From positions 1-11,168 of the forward strand of contig JAEZVV010000019.1 in the NCBI GenBank assembly GCA_023443095.1: 11,168 nt of DNA, read 5' to 3'. Numbering within the stretch: position 1 is the first letter of the stretch; every line of letters starts with the position of its first letter. The notes under the pieces were generated by a model, which worked only from the letters and a program-made list of their open reading frames with translations, was not told the origin of the DNA and made no database searches. Of the stretch, positions 1 through 5,483 are shown one piece after another. A program made the position numbers and the translations under genes. Origin of the DNA: Pseudomonadota bacterium (GTDB lineage: Bacteria > Pseudomonadota > Gammaproteobacteria > Burkholderiales > Burkholderiaceae_F).

Positions 1-80
1 TCTCTAGCCGTTCGCTTGAGGACAGTGGGCCCGCACCTCCAGCCCCTCGCCCCGGGGACGAGGGGAGAAAGGCAAGCGGC
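1..80. repeat. Palindromic direct repeat, copy 1 (134-bp period)
   Basis: Positions 1-80 match 135-214 at 70 of 80 bases by my hand count, with no gaps. The first 22 bases are identical. Weaker similarity continues to about 128 (against about 258), so the unit may be an almost tandem 134-bp repeat. The copy folds on itself. An outer stem pairs CGCTTG (13-18) with CAAGCG (73-78). An inner stem pairs CCCCTCG (43-49) with CGAGGGG (59-65). The left edge of the window may cut the repeat. It resembles extragenic palindromic (REP-like) elements, but I cannot assign it to a named family. Confidence 0.75.
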
Positions 81-134
81 GTGTTTACTGCAGGCGACTT
101 CTTTTCCGGCGGACTGGCCGGCTGAGGACAGCCA

Positions 135-214
135 TCTCTAGCCGTTCGCTTGAGGATGGCGGGCCCGCACCTCCAGCCCTTCGCACCGAGGGCGAAGGGA
201 GGAAGACAAGCGGC
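135..214. repeat. Palindromic direct repeat, copy 2 (134-bp period)
   Basis: This is the second copy of the element at 1-80. The outer stem, CGCTTG (147-152) with CAAGCG (207-212), is unchanged. The inner stem is CCCTTCG (177-183) with CGAAGGG (193-199). Compared with copy 1, the C at 46 has become T at 180, and its pairing partner G at 62 has become A at 196. The base pair is therefore kept by a compensatory change. This suggests that the fold, and not only the sequence, is maintained. Confidence 0.75.
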
Positions 215-353
215 TTGCATACTTGGAGCGTTTATTCCCGACCGGCCTGGGCGGCTTCTGCAGGCCGTCGCGTGTCGGAGGGCATCCCTTCATTCCGGTG
301 CCAGCGTCGACGCGGGCCTCTCAGCGCAGGTTCCGGTGTCGGTTTTTCGCCGC

Positions 354-374
354 GGGCCGAAGCAAGTTCGGCCC
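354..374. other. Perfect 8-bp stem-loop
   Basis: GGGCCGAA (354-361) pairs exactly with TTCGGCCC (367-374) around the 5-base loop GCAAG. No T-tract follows on the plus strand. On the minus strand the following bases are GC-rich before a short A run. It is therefore not a canonical intrinsic terminator in either direction. It could be part of a structured RNA, a protein-binding palindrome, or a Rho-associated or degenerate terminator of a gene beyond the left edge. Confidence 0.5.
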
Positions 375-428
375 TGTCCATTATTTGAGCACGGCCTGCA
401 AGCCCTTTGGCGACGGGGCTGGGCGCGC

Positions 429-473
429 TTTTCCACGGACTTGTCCACCGAAAACCGGAACAACTCACAGGGC
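429..473. repeat. DnaA-box-like repeat, copy 1 (160-bp period)
   Basis: The copy contains TTTTCCACG (429-437) and TTGTCCACC (441-449), spaced 12 bp start to start, then AACAACTCACAGG (459-471). Each of the first two matches the consensus DnaA box TTATCCACA at 7 of 9 positions. The same three-part arrangement recurs exactly 160 bp downstream, with 33 of 45 bases identical by hand count. A second short match, TTGAGCA at 385-391 against 545-551, keeps the same offset. DnaA binding is an inference from the hexanucleotide TCCAC core, and none of the boxes is perfect. Confidence 0.55.
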
Positions 474-588
474 AAGGTCGGCGCACTCGCGACGAAGGGC
501 TCCGGTCGACCGAATCGACGTCGCCAGAGCGCTTTGCCCGCTTCTTGAGCAGCCCCGCAAACCCGCGCCGATACTGGCTTCGAGCCGC

Positions 589-633
589 TTGTCCACGTCC
601 TTGTCCACTGTCTGGGGGAATAACTCACAGGCC
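589..633. repeat. DnaA-box-like repeat, copy 2 (160-bp period)
   Basis: The copy contains TTGTCCACG (589-597), TTGTCCACT (601-609) and AATAACTCACAGG (619-631), in the same order and spacing as the copy at 429-473. Each TTGTCCAC site is 7 of 9 to the DnaA consensus. The bases between the paired boxes and the CTCACAGG element have diverged (6 of 9 differ), while the boxes themselves have stayed nearly constant. That pattern is what protein-binding sites would show. The copy ends about 50 bp before the peroxidase start codon and could influence that gene. Confidence 0.55.
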
Positions 634-683
634 GGGGCTGCAGGGCACAATGACGGGGTTTCCACTCTTTTTCCGGGCTCGCC

Positions 684-1166
684 ATGACAACTGCCTACGA
701 CTTCAACGCCACGTCCATCGACGGCAAGCCCAAGAAACTGGCCGACTTCAAAGGCCAGGTGCTGCTGGTCGTCAACACCGCCAGCCAGTGCGGCTTCACG
801 CCGCAATACAAGGGACTGGAGACGCTCTACGAAACCTACAAGGACCAAGGCTTTGCGGTGCTGGGTTTTCCGAGCAACCAGTTCGGCGCGCAGGAGCCTG
901 GGCCCGACGACGAGATCGCCCAGTTCTGCGAGATGAACTTCGGCGTGAGCTTCCCGCTCTTCTCGAAGATCGAGGTCAACGGCGCCCACGCCCACCCGCT
1001 CTATCAGTGGCTGACCGCGGAAAAAAAGGGCTTTCTCGGGACCGAAGGCATCAAGTGGAACTTCACCAAGTTCCTGATCGGCCGCGACGGCAAGGTGATA
1101 GACCGCTATGCGCCGACCACCAAGCCCGAGGACATCGCCCGCGACATCGAACGCGCGCTCGCCTGA
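684..1166 (+). CDS. gpx: Glutathione peroxidase family protein, probable thioredoxin-type
   Basis: This 160-residue cytosolic peroxidase should reduce H2O2 and organic hydroperoxides. It has the normal length of the bacterial family and no signal peptide. The peroxidatic Cys36 sits in the signature NTASQCGFTPQ. The rest of the catalytic tetrad is Gln70 (in NQFGAQEPG), and Trp124 and Asn125 (in KWNFTKF). The Cys is cysteine, not selenocysteine. Cys81, in the segment after the QEPG loop, aligns with the resolving cysteine of yeast Gpx3 and other two-cysteine members. Ser64 replaces the middle cysteine of plant enzymes. I therefore infer a thioredoxin-recycled enzyme despite the family name. The ATG at 684 gives the standard N-terminus, but there is no clear Shine-Dalgarno. 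The gene is the only plus-strand gene and converges on alaX with a 12-bp gap. The repeat-rich region lies immediately upstream. Confidence 0.95.
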   Translation: MTTAYDFNATSIDGKPKKLADFKGQVLLVVNTASQCGFTPQYKGLETLYETYKDQGFAVLGFPSNQFGAQEPGPDDEIAQFCEMNFGVSFPLFSKIEVNGAHAHPLYQWLTAEKKGFLGTEGIKWNFTKFLIGRDGKVIDRYAPTTKPEDIARDIERALA

Positions 1167-1173
1167 GCGCGTG
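1152..1173. other. Stem-loop across the peroxidase stop codon
   Basis: CGCGCGCTC (1152-1160) can pair with GAGCGCGTG (1165-1173), with one G-T wobble, around a 4-base loop that includes the start of the stop codon. It lies at the convergent junction between the peroxidase and alaX genes. No T-tract follows on either strand, so it is at best an atypical terminator or an RNA-stabilising 3' hairpin. Confidence 0.35.
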
Positions 1174-1178
1174 CCGCA

Positions 1179-1895
1179 TCAGCCGAGGCGGATATAAAGC
1201 CGCTTGTTGATGCGGCCCTTGTTTTCGGTCCGCACTACGCTCAGGCGTCCGAGTTCGGCCGTGTTGCTCGCGTGGGTGCCGCCGCAGGCCTGGCTGTCGA
1301 AGCCGGCGATGTCGATCACCCGCACCTGGCCGGCGATGACCGGCGGACGGGCTTCGAGCGTGCGTACGAAGTCGTCGCCGAACTCGGCTTCAGGGACGAA
1401 GCGGGAGCTCACCTCGAGTGCGGCCTCGATCACGGCCCGGGTCTTGGCTTCGAGGTCGGCCGCCAGGCTCGTCAGCGGGGTCTCGACCTTGAAATCGATG
1501 CGTGAGATCTCGGTGCCGATCTGGCAGCCGGTGATCCAGCCGCCGTGATCGCGCAGGGCGATCGCGTTGAGGATGTGCAGGGCGGTGTGCGGGCGCGACA
1601 GCGCGGTCCGGTAGCCGGCGTCGACCTTGCCACTGACGCTGCAGCCGATCAGGTCGCCGGGCGGCGGCGACTCGGTGTGGTGCCAGCAGGCGTCGCCTTC
1701 GCCACGGCTGGCGTGGGAGATCGCGATCACGCGGCCGTCTGGCAGGTGCAGTTCGCCGCGATCCGGGGGCTGGCCGCCGCCGCCGGGGAAAAAGCCGCTT
1801 GCCGACAACTGGATCGCCGATTCGGTCACCGACAGCACAACGGCCTCGAACTCGAGGCCGCCGTCGTTTTCCCAATAAAGCCTAGGGCTGGGCAT
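1179..1895 (-). CDS. alaX: AlaX-type alanyl-tRNA editing hydrolase
   Basis: This 238-residue free-standing editing protein is related to the editing half of alanyl-tRNA synthetase. Such proteins hydrolyse Ser-tRNA(Ala) that the synthetase has made in error. The N-terminal part has the glycine-rich loop FFPGGGGQPPDRG (about residues 35-47). The zinc-binding catalytic centre is visible as HTALH (His103, His107) and CGGTH (Cys204, His208). These are the four expected metal ligands. There is no synthetase or C-Ala domain, and the size fits the AlaX-M class. The ATG at 1895 overlaps the end of the upstream methyltransferase by 14 bp and has no Shine-Dalgarno. Translation is therefore probably coupled. 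It is the last gene of the minus-strand cluster and meets the peroxidase gene head-on. Confidence 0.9.
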   Translation of the reverse strand: MPSPRLYWENDGGLEFEAVVLSVTESAIQLSASGFFPGGGGQPPDRGELHLPDGRVIAISHASRGEGDACWHHTESPPPGDLIGCSVSGKVDAGYRTALSRPHTALHILNAIALRDHGGWITGCQIGTEISRIDFKVETPLTSLAADLEAKTRAVIEAALEVSSRFVPEAEFGDDFVRTLEARPPVIAGQVRVIDIAGFDSQACGGTHASNTAELGRLSVVRTENKGRINKRLYIRLG

Positions 1896-3075
1896 CGGCC
1901 ACAGGCCGCTGGCGGTACTGGCCTCTCACCATCTCGAAGCGGAACAGGCGGCATTCGAGCGGACCATTGAAAAGCACGATCTTGCGCGTCTCCGCCAGCC
2001 GCATCTGGCGCGGCAGGCTGCGGTCGCTGGTGAGGAACCAGGCCTGCCAGCCGGCGAAGTTGTGCTTCAGGTTGTCGGCGACCACCTTCATCATCGAGCC
2101 CACGGTGGCGCTGCGCGGCGTGCTCTGCTCGCCGTAAGGCGGGTTGGTGACGATCATGCCGGATTCGACCGGCGCTTCGACTTCACGGGCGTCGTCGGCC
2201 ACCAGTTGCAGGCGGCCGTCGGCGAGCCAGGATTCAAGCCCGGCGAGTTTGGCGTTGGCCCGCGCCTGTTCGACCACCCGGGTCGAGATGTCGCAGCCCA
2301 TGATCGTCGCCTTGGCGTCCATCGTGACCGCGGCGCGGGCCTCGTCCTTGAGGCGGGACCAGGCATTCGAATCGAAGCCCTTGAGCTTTTCGAAACCGAA
2401 GCGGCGGTTGAGGCCGGGTGCCCGGTTGGCGGCGATGCTCGCCGCTTCGATGACTATCGTGCCGCTGCCGCAGAAGGGATCGAGCAAGGCCTGGTCGGGA
2501 GTCCAGCCCGACAGCCCGAGCAGGCCGGCGGCGAGGTTCTCCTTGAGCGGGGCCTCGCCCTTTTCGGCGCGCCAGCCGCGCTTGAACAGCGGTTCGCCCG
2601 AGAGGTCGAGGTAGAGCGTGCAGGTCTCGGCGTCGAGGTAGGCGAACACTCGCACGTCGGGGCGGGAGCGGTCGATCGAGGGCCGCTCGCCGGTGGCGTC
2701 GCGCAGGCGGTCGACCACCGCGTCCTTGATCCGCAGCGTGACGAAATCGGTGCTGGCGAGCGGCGAGCGCGAGGCCGAGAGATCGACGCGCAAGGTCTGG
2801 CCGGGAGTGAAGTGCGACTCCCAGGCCACGTCGCGGGCGCAATCGTAGACATCGTCCTCGTTGCGGTAGGAACCGTGCCCAACGCGCCACAGAATGCGGC
2901 TGGCGATGCGCGAATGCAGGTTGGCCGCGTACGCGACCGCCAGGGCTCCGGAAAACGAGGCGCCGCCCGGCTCGGGGCGGACCCGCTCGGCGCCGACGCG
3001 TTTGAGTTCATCGCCCAGCAGGCCTTCGAGGCCGCGCGGGCAGATCGCGAAGAAATCGTGCTGGGTCTTGTTCAT
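1882..3075 (-). CDS. rlmL: RlmL-type 23S rRNA guanine-N2 methyltransferase (stand-alone)
   Basis: This 397-residue SAM-dependent methyltransferase of the THUMP/UPF0020 family matches the N-terminal half of E. coli RlmL, which makes m2G2445 in 23S rRNA. Residues about 45-160 are a THUMP RNA-binding domain. SAM motif I is LLDPFCGSGT (197-206). The base-flipping catalytic motif is NPPY (311-314). E. coli RlmL is about 700 residues because it is fused to the RlmK methyltransferase; that second half is absent here. The ATG at 3075 overlaps the stop of the upstream isomerase gene as ATGA. An open frame extends upstream of this ATG, but it lies inside the isomerase gene and has no family similarity. 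The target base is inferred from the family and has not been shown here. Confidence 0.87.
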   Translation of the reverse strand: MNKTQHDFFAICPRGLEGLLGDELKRVGAERVRPEPGGASFSGALAVAYAANLHSRIASRILWRVGHGSYRNEDDVYDCARDVAWESHFTPGQTLRVDLSASRSPLASTDFVTLRIKDAVVDRLRDATGERPSIDRSRPDVRVFAYLDAETCTLYLDLSGEPLFKRGWRAEKGEAPLKENLAAGLLGLSGWTPDQALLDPFCGSGTIVIEAASIAANRAPGLNRRFGFEKLKGFDSNAWSRLKDEARAAVTMDAKATIMGCDISTRVVEQARANAKLAGLESWLADGRLQLVADDAREVEAPVESGMIVTNPPYGEQSTPRSATVGSMMKVVADNLKHNFAGWQAWFLTSDRSLPRQMRLAETRKIVLFNGPLECRLFRFEMVRGQYRQRPVADAQP

Positions 3076-3683
3076 GACGCCATCCCGGCAAGCTTGCGGT
3101 CGACGAAGTCGAGGCGGTCCTGACCCCAGAACAGTTCGCCGTCGACCATGTAGCTGGGCGAGCCGAACACGCCGTGTTCGATCGCTTCGCGGGTGTGGGC
3201 TTCGAAACGCTCCTCGATCTCGGCGCTGACCGCATGCATCAGCAGCGGGCCGGCGTTGAGGCGCCGTTCGCTCAGGATGTCCGAGAGGGTGCCGGCGTCG
3301 GCGATGTTGCGCTCCTCGACCCACAGCGCCCGCATGATGTCGCCGGCTACGTCGAGCGCCACTTCGGTGCCGTGGCGCTCGGCCACGGCGAGGATGGTGG
3401 TGGCGGCCGGCTGGGCCGGCACCGGGAAATACTTGGGCTCGATATTGAGCGGCACGCCCAGGAACTCGCGCCAGCGCGCGAGCTCGAGCAGGCGGTAGGC
3501 CTGGCGCTGCGGCGCGCGGTCCTTGAGCGGGATGCCGCCCGAGACCGGGAACACGCGCGACAGGTCAACCACGTGCAAGGCGATGTCGGCGCCGCGGCGG
3601 GCGGCGATCTCGCGCAGGCGGGCGTGGCCCAGCCAGGTGTAGGGCGAAACCGGGGTGAAGTAATAATCGATGCGCTTGCTCAT
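3072..3683 (-). CDS. 2-hydroxychromene-2-carboxylate isomerase-like protein (DsbA/kappa-GST fold)
   Basis: This 203-residue cytosolic protein belongs to the family of NahD isomerase and kappa-class glutathione transferases. The N-terminal motif is YYFTPVSPYTWLG. Ser13 occupies the place of the catalytic serine that activates glutathione. The thioredoxin-fold cis-proline region is GSPSYMVDG (174-182), followed by the conserved FWGQDR (185-190). No other aromatic-degradation gene is nearby. The neighbours are a heme/membrane gene and translation genes, so I infer a general glutathione-dependent role and not naphthalene breakdown. The chosen ATG at 3683 starts 10 bp after the hemJ-like stop and has a Shine-Dalgarno. 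The frame is open further upstream, but that part is the shadow of the neighbouring gene. It overlaps the methyltransferase by 4 bp. Confidence 0.88.
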   Translation of the reverse strand: MSKRIDYYFTPVSPYTWLGHARLREIAARRGADIALHVVDLSRVFPVSGGIPLKDRAPQRQAYRLLELARWREFLGVPLNIEPKYFPVPAQPAATTILAVAERHGTEVALDVAGDIMRALWVEERNIADAGTLSDILSERRLNAGPLLMHAVSAEIEERFEAHTREAIEHGVFGSPSYMVDGELFWGQDRLDFVDRKLAGMAS

Positions 3684-3690
3684 GCTGCAA

Positions 3691-3696
3691 ATCCTA
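3691..3696 (-). promoter_or_regulatory. Ribosome binding site of the isomerase-like gene
   Basis: TAGGAT on the minus strand lies 7 bases before the ATG at 3683. It includes the TAG stop codon of the hemJ-like gene, so termination and re-initiation occur within a few bases. It is one of only two recognisable Shine-Dalgarno-like sites on this strand, and it settles the start. Confidence 0.6.
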
Positions 3697-4122
3697 AAAC
3701 GGCTTGACGACCACGAGGGCGACGGCGGCAAGCAGCGCGACCACGGGCACTTCATTGAACCAGCGATACCAGAGGTGACCGTGGGTGTTGCGTCCGGCGT
3801 CGAAGGCGGCAAGCCGCCGGCCACACCAGTGGTGATAGACGACCAGTCCGAGGACGATCGTCAGTTTGGCATGGATCCAGCCCGAACCCTTGCCGACCCC
3901 GTAGCCCAGCCACAGCCAGAGGCCGAAAGCGATCGTCAACACCGCCAGCGGCGCCATGAAGCGGTAGAGCTTGCGCGCCATCAGCAGGAGGCGGGCGCGC
4001 GCCGCGGGTTCGGTCTCGAGCGCCAGGTTGACGAAGATGCGCGGTAGGTAGAACAAGCCCGCGAACCAGCTGGCCATGAAAACAATGTGGAGGGTCTTGA
4101 CCCAGAGGTAGGCGTTGCTCAT
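3694..4122 (-). CDS. hemJ: HemJ/CopD-family four-helix membrane protein
   Basis: This 142-residue inner-membrane protein has four predicted hydrophobic segments (about 8-28, 57-75, 83-100 and 123-140). The N-terminus, YLWVKTLHIVF followed by WFAGLFYLPRIF, is the signature of the UPF0093 family. That family includes HemJ, the protoporphyrinogen IX oxidase of bacteria without HemG or HemY, and is often labelled CopD-family. His12 matches the conserved heme-ligand histidine. WIHAKL (82-87) is the second conserved block. One difference from classical HemJ is that the conserved tyrosine-histidine after the PR-x-F-V segment is missing (NLALE here). The heme-synthesis role is therefore likely but not certain. 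The ATG at 4122 gives the standard N-terminus. It has no Shine-Dalgarno and sits only 14 bases beyond a terminator-like hairpin. Confidence 0.75.
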   Translation of the reverse strand: MSNAYLWVKTLHIVFMASWFAGLFYLPRIFVNLALETEPAARARLLLMARKLYRFMAPLAVLTIAFGLWLWLGYGVGKGSGWIHAKLTIVLGLVVYHHWCGRRLAAFDAGRNTHGHLWYRWFNEVPVVALLAAVALVVVKPF

Positions 4123-4126
4123 CGCG

Positions 4127-4154
4127 AAGAAGAAAAGCGGGCCGGGCGGCCCGC
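4127..4154 (-). terminator. Intrinsic terminator after proA
   Basis: On the minus strand, GCGGGCC (4154-4148) pairs perfectly with GGCCCGC (4143-4137) around a 4-base loop and is followed at once by TTTTCTTCTT. The hairpin starts 6 bases after the proA stop codon. Its T-tract runs into the leader of the hemJ-like gene, whose ATG is at 4122. Confidence 0.75.
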
Positions 4155-4160
4155 GGGGTG

Positions 4161-5483
4161 TCAGGTGCGGATCTGGCCGCTGCCCAGAACCACGTATTTC
4201 TGGCTGGTCAGGCCTTCGAGCCCGACCGGGCCGCGGGCGTGCAGCTTGTCGTTGGAGATGCCGATCTCCGCTCCCAGCCCGTATTCGAAACCGTCGGCAA
4301 ACCGGGTCGAGGCATTGACCATGACCGAGGCCGAATCGACTTCGCGCAGGAATCGCATCGCGTTCGAGTAGTTCTCGGTGATGATCGAATCGGTGTGTTT
4401 GGAGCCGTAGTGGTTGATGTGGGCGATCGCGGCCTCCACGTCGGGCACCACGGCGATGGCGATGATGGGCGCCAGGTATTCGGTGCGCCAGTCCTCTTCC
4501 ACCGCGTCGACCAGGCCCGGGACTCCAGCGGCGGCCAGCACTGCCTTGGCCGCTTCGTCGCAGCGCATCTGCACGCCCTTGGCGGCGTAGATCGCGCCCA
4601 GCCGCGGCAGGACGTGGGTCGCCACCTCGGGCGCGAGCAGCAGCGTCTCCATCGTGTTGCAAGGGCTGAAGCGCTGGGTCTTGGCGTTGTCGCACACCCG
4701 CACCGCCATCTCGATGTCGGCGTGTTCGTCGACGTAGATGTGGCAGATGCCGTCGAGGTGTTTGATCATCGGCACCCGGGCGTCGCGCATCAGGCGCTCG
4801 ATCAGGCCCTTGCCTCCGCGCGGAACGATGACGTCGATGTATTCGGGGGCAGTGATCAAGAGGCCAACCGCGGCGCGGTCGGTGGTGCCGATCAGCTGCA
4901 CCGCGTCGGCGGGCAGACCGGCTGCGGCGAGGCCTTCGGCGACGATCGCCGCGAGCAAGGTATTGCTGGCGATCGCTTCCGAGCCGCCGCGCAGGACGGT
5001 GGCGTTGCCGCTCTTGATACACAGTCCGGCGGCGTCGATGGTCACGTTGGGCCGGCTCTCGTAAATGATGCCGATCACGCCCAGCGGCACCCGCATCTTG
5101 CCGACCTGGATTCCGCTCGGGCGCGGGCGCAGGTCGGTGATCTCGCCGATCGGATCGGGCAGCTTGACCATCTGCTCAAGGCCGTCGGCCATCTGGCGGA
5201 TCACGGCGTCGCTGATGCGCAGGCGGTCGACCAGGGGCGCAGCCAGGCCCGCGGCCTCGGCGCGGGCGATGTCGACCGCGTTGGCCGCCTTGATCTCGCT
5301 TGCGCGCTGGCGCAGGCCGGCGGCGATGGCGGCGAGCGCGGCATCCTTGGCTGCGCCCGGGGCGCGGGCCATGGCAGCGGCCGCGACGCGGGCGTTGCGA
5401 CCCACGTGATGGATGTAGGCGGCCAAGTCGCCGCCGAATTCGCCGGCAAGGCGTTGTGCGAAAGAGTCGTGGTCTGTGGTCAT
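4161..5483 (-). CDS. proA: Glutamate-5-semialdehyde dehydrogenase (gamma-glutamyl phosphate reductase)
   Basis: This 440-residue cytosolic enzyme catalyses the second step of proline biosynthesis, the NADPH-dependent reduction of gamma-glutamyl phosphate to glutamate-5-semialdehyde. The catalytic Cys275 lies in SPCNTMETLL. The family signature spans residues 349-367 and contains HINHYGSKHTDSI. VPRGGKGLIER (220-230) and GTTDRAAV (199-206) are other conserved blocks. The length is about 20 residues more than E. coli ProA because of a longer N-terminus. The ATG at 5483 overlaps the holA stop by 4 bp (ATGA), which implies coupled translation; no other start in this frame fits as well. The partner proB is not in the window. 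A terminator follows the stop. Nothing in the sequence suggests local proline regulation, and expression probably follows leuS. Confidence 0.97.
   Translation of the reverse strand: MTTDHDSFAQRLAGEFGGDLAAYIHHVGRNARVAAAAMARAPGAAKDAALAAIAAGLRQRASEIKAANAVDIARAEAAGLAAPLVDRLRISDAVIRQMADGLEQMVKLPDPIGEITDLRPRPSGIQVGKMRVPLGVIGIIYESRPNVTIDAAGLCIKSGNATVLRGGSEAIASNTLLAAIVAEGLAAAGLPADAVQLIGTTDRAAVGLLITAPEYIDVIVPRGGKGLIERLMRDARVPMIKHLDGICHIYVDEHADIEMAVRVCDNAKTQRFSPCNTMETLLLAPEVATHVLPRLGAIYAAKGVQMRCDEAAKAVLAAAGVPGLVDAVEEDWRTEYLAPIIAIAVVPDVEAAIAHINHYGSKHTDSIITENYSNAMRFLREVDSASVMVNASTRFADGFEYGLGAEIGISNDKLHARGPVGLEGLTSQKYVVLGSGQIRT

Larger units (their letters stand above)
1..683. other. Repeat-rich intergenic region without a credible gene
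   Basis: No reading frame here looks like a protein. The open frames at 150-548 and 223-687 are Arg/Pro/Ala-rich, overlap in different frames, have no recognisable motif and run through the repeats. What the region holds is two copies of a palindromic repeat (1-80 and 135-214), a bulged stem-loop at 239-270 (left arm 239-248, right arm 262-270), a perfect hairpin at 354-374, and two copies of a DnaA-box-like repeat (429-473 and 589-633). It ends at the peroxidase start codon. I see no convincing sigma-70 promoter for that gene. The best -10-like hexamer is CACAAT at 646-651, with a poor -35. The upstream gene lies outside the window. Confidence 0.7.

Noticed and set aside
1..633. CRISPR array
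   Set aside because: Each repeat family has only two copies, the repeats are long and imperfect, and spacers are not of uniform CRISPR size. No cas genes are nearby.
385..633. Chromosomal replication origin
   Set aside because: All boxes are 7/9 matches, there is no clear AT-rich unwinding stretch, and none of the genes usually beside a betaproteobacterial origin is in view. Kept only as a DnaA-box-like repeat.
150..687. Overlapping plus- and minus-strand open frames in the left intergenic region
   Set aside because: They cross the repeats, overlap each other in several frames, have low-information Arg/Pro/Ala composition and no recognisable start signal or domain.
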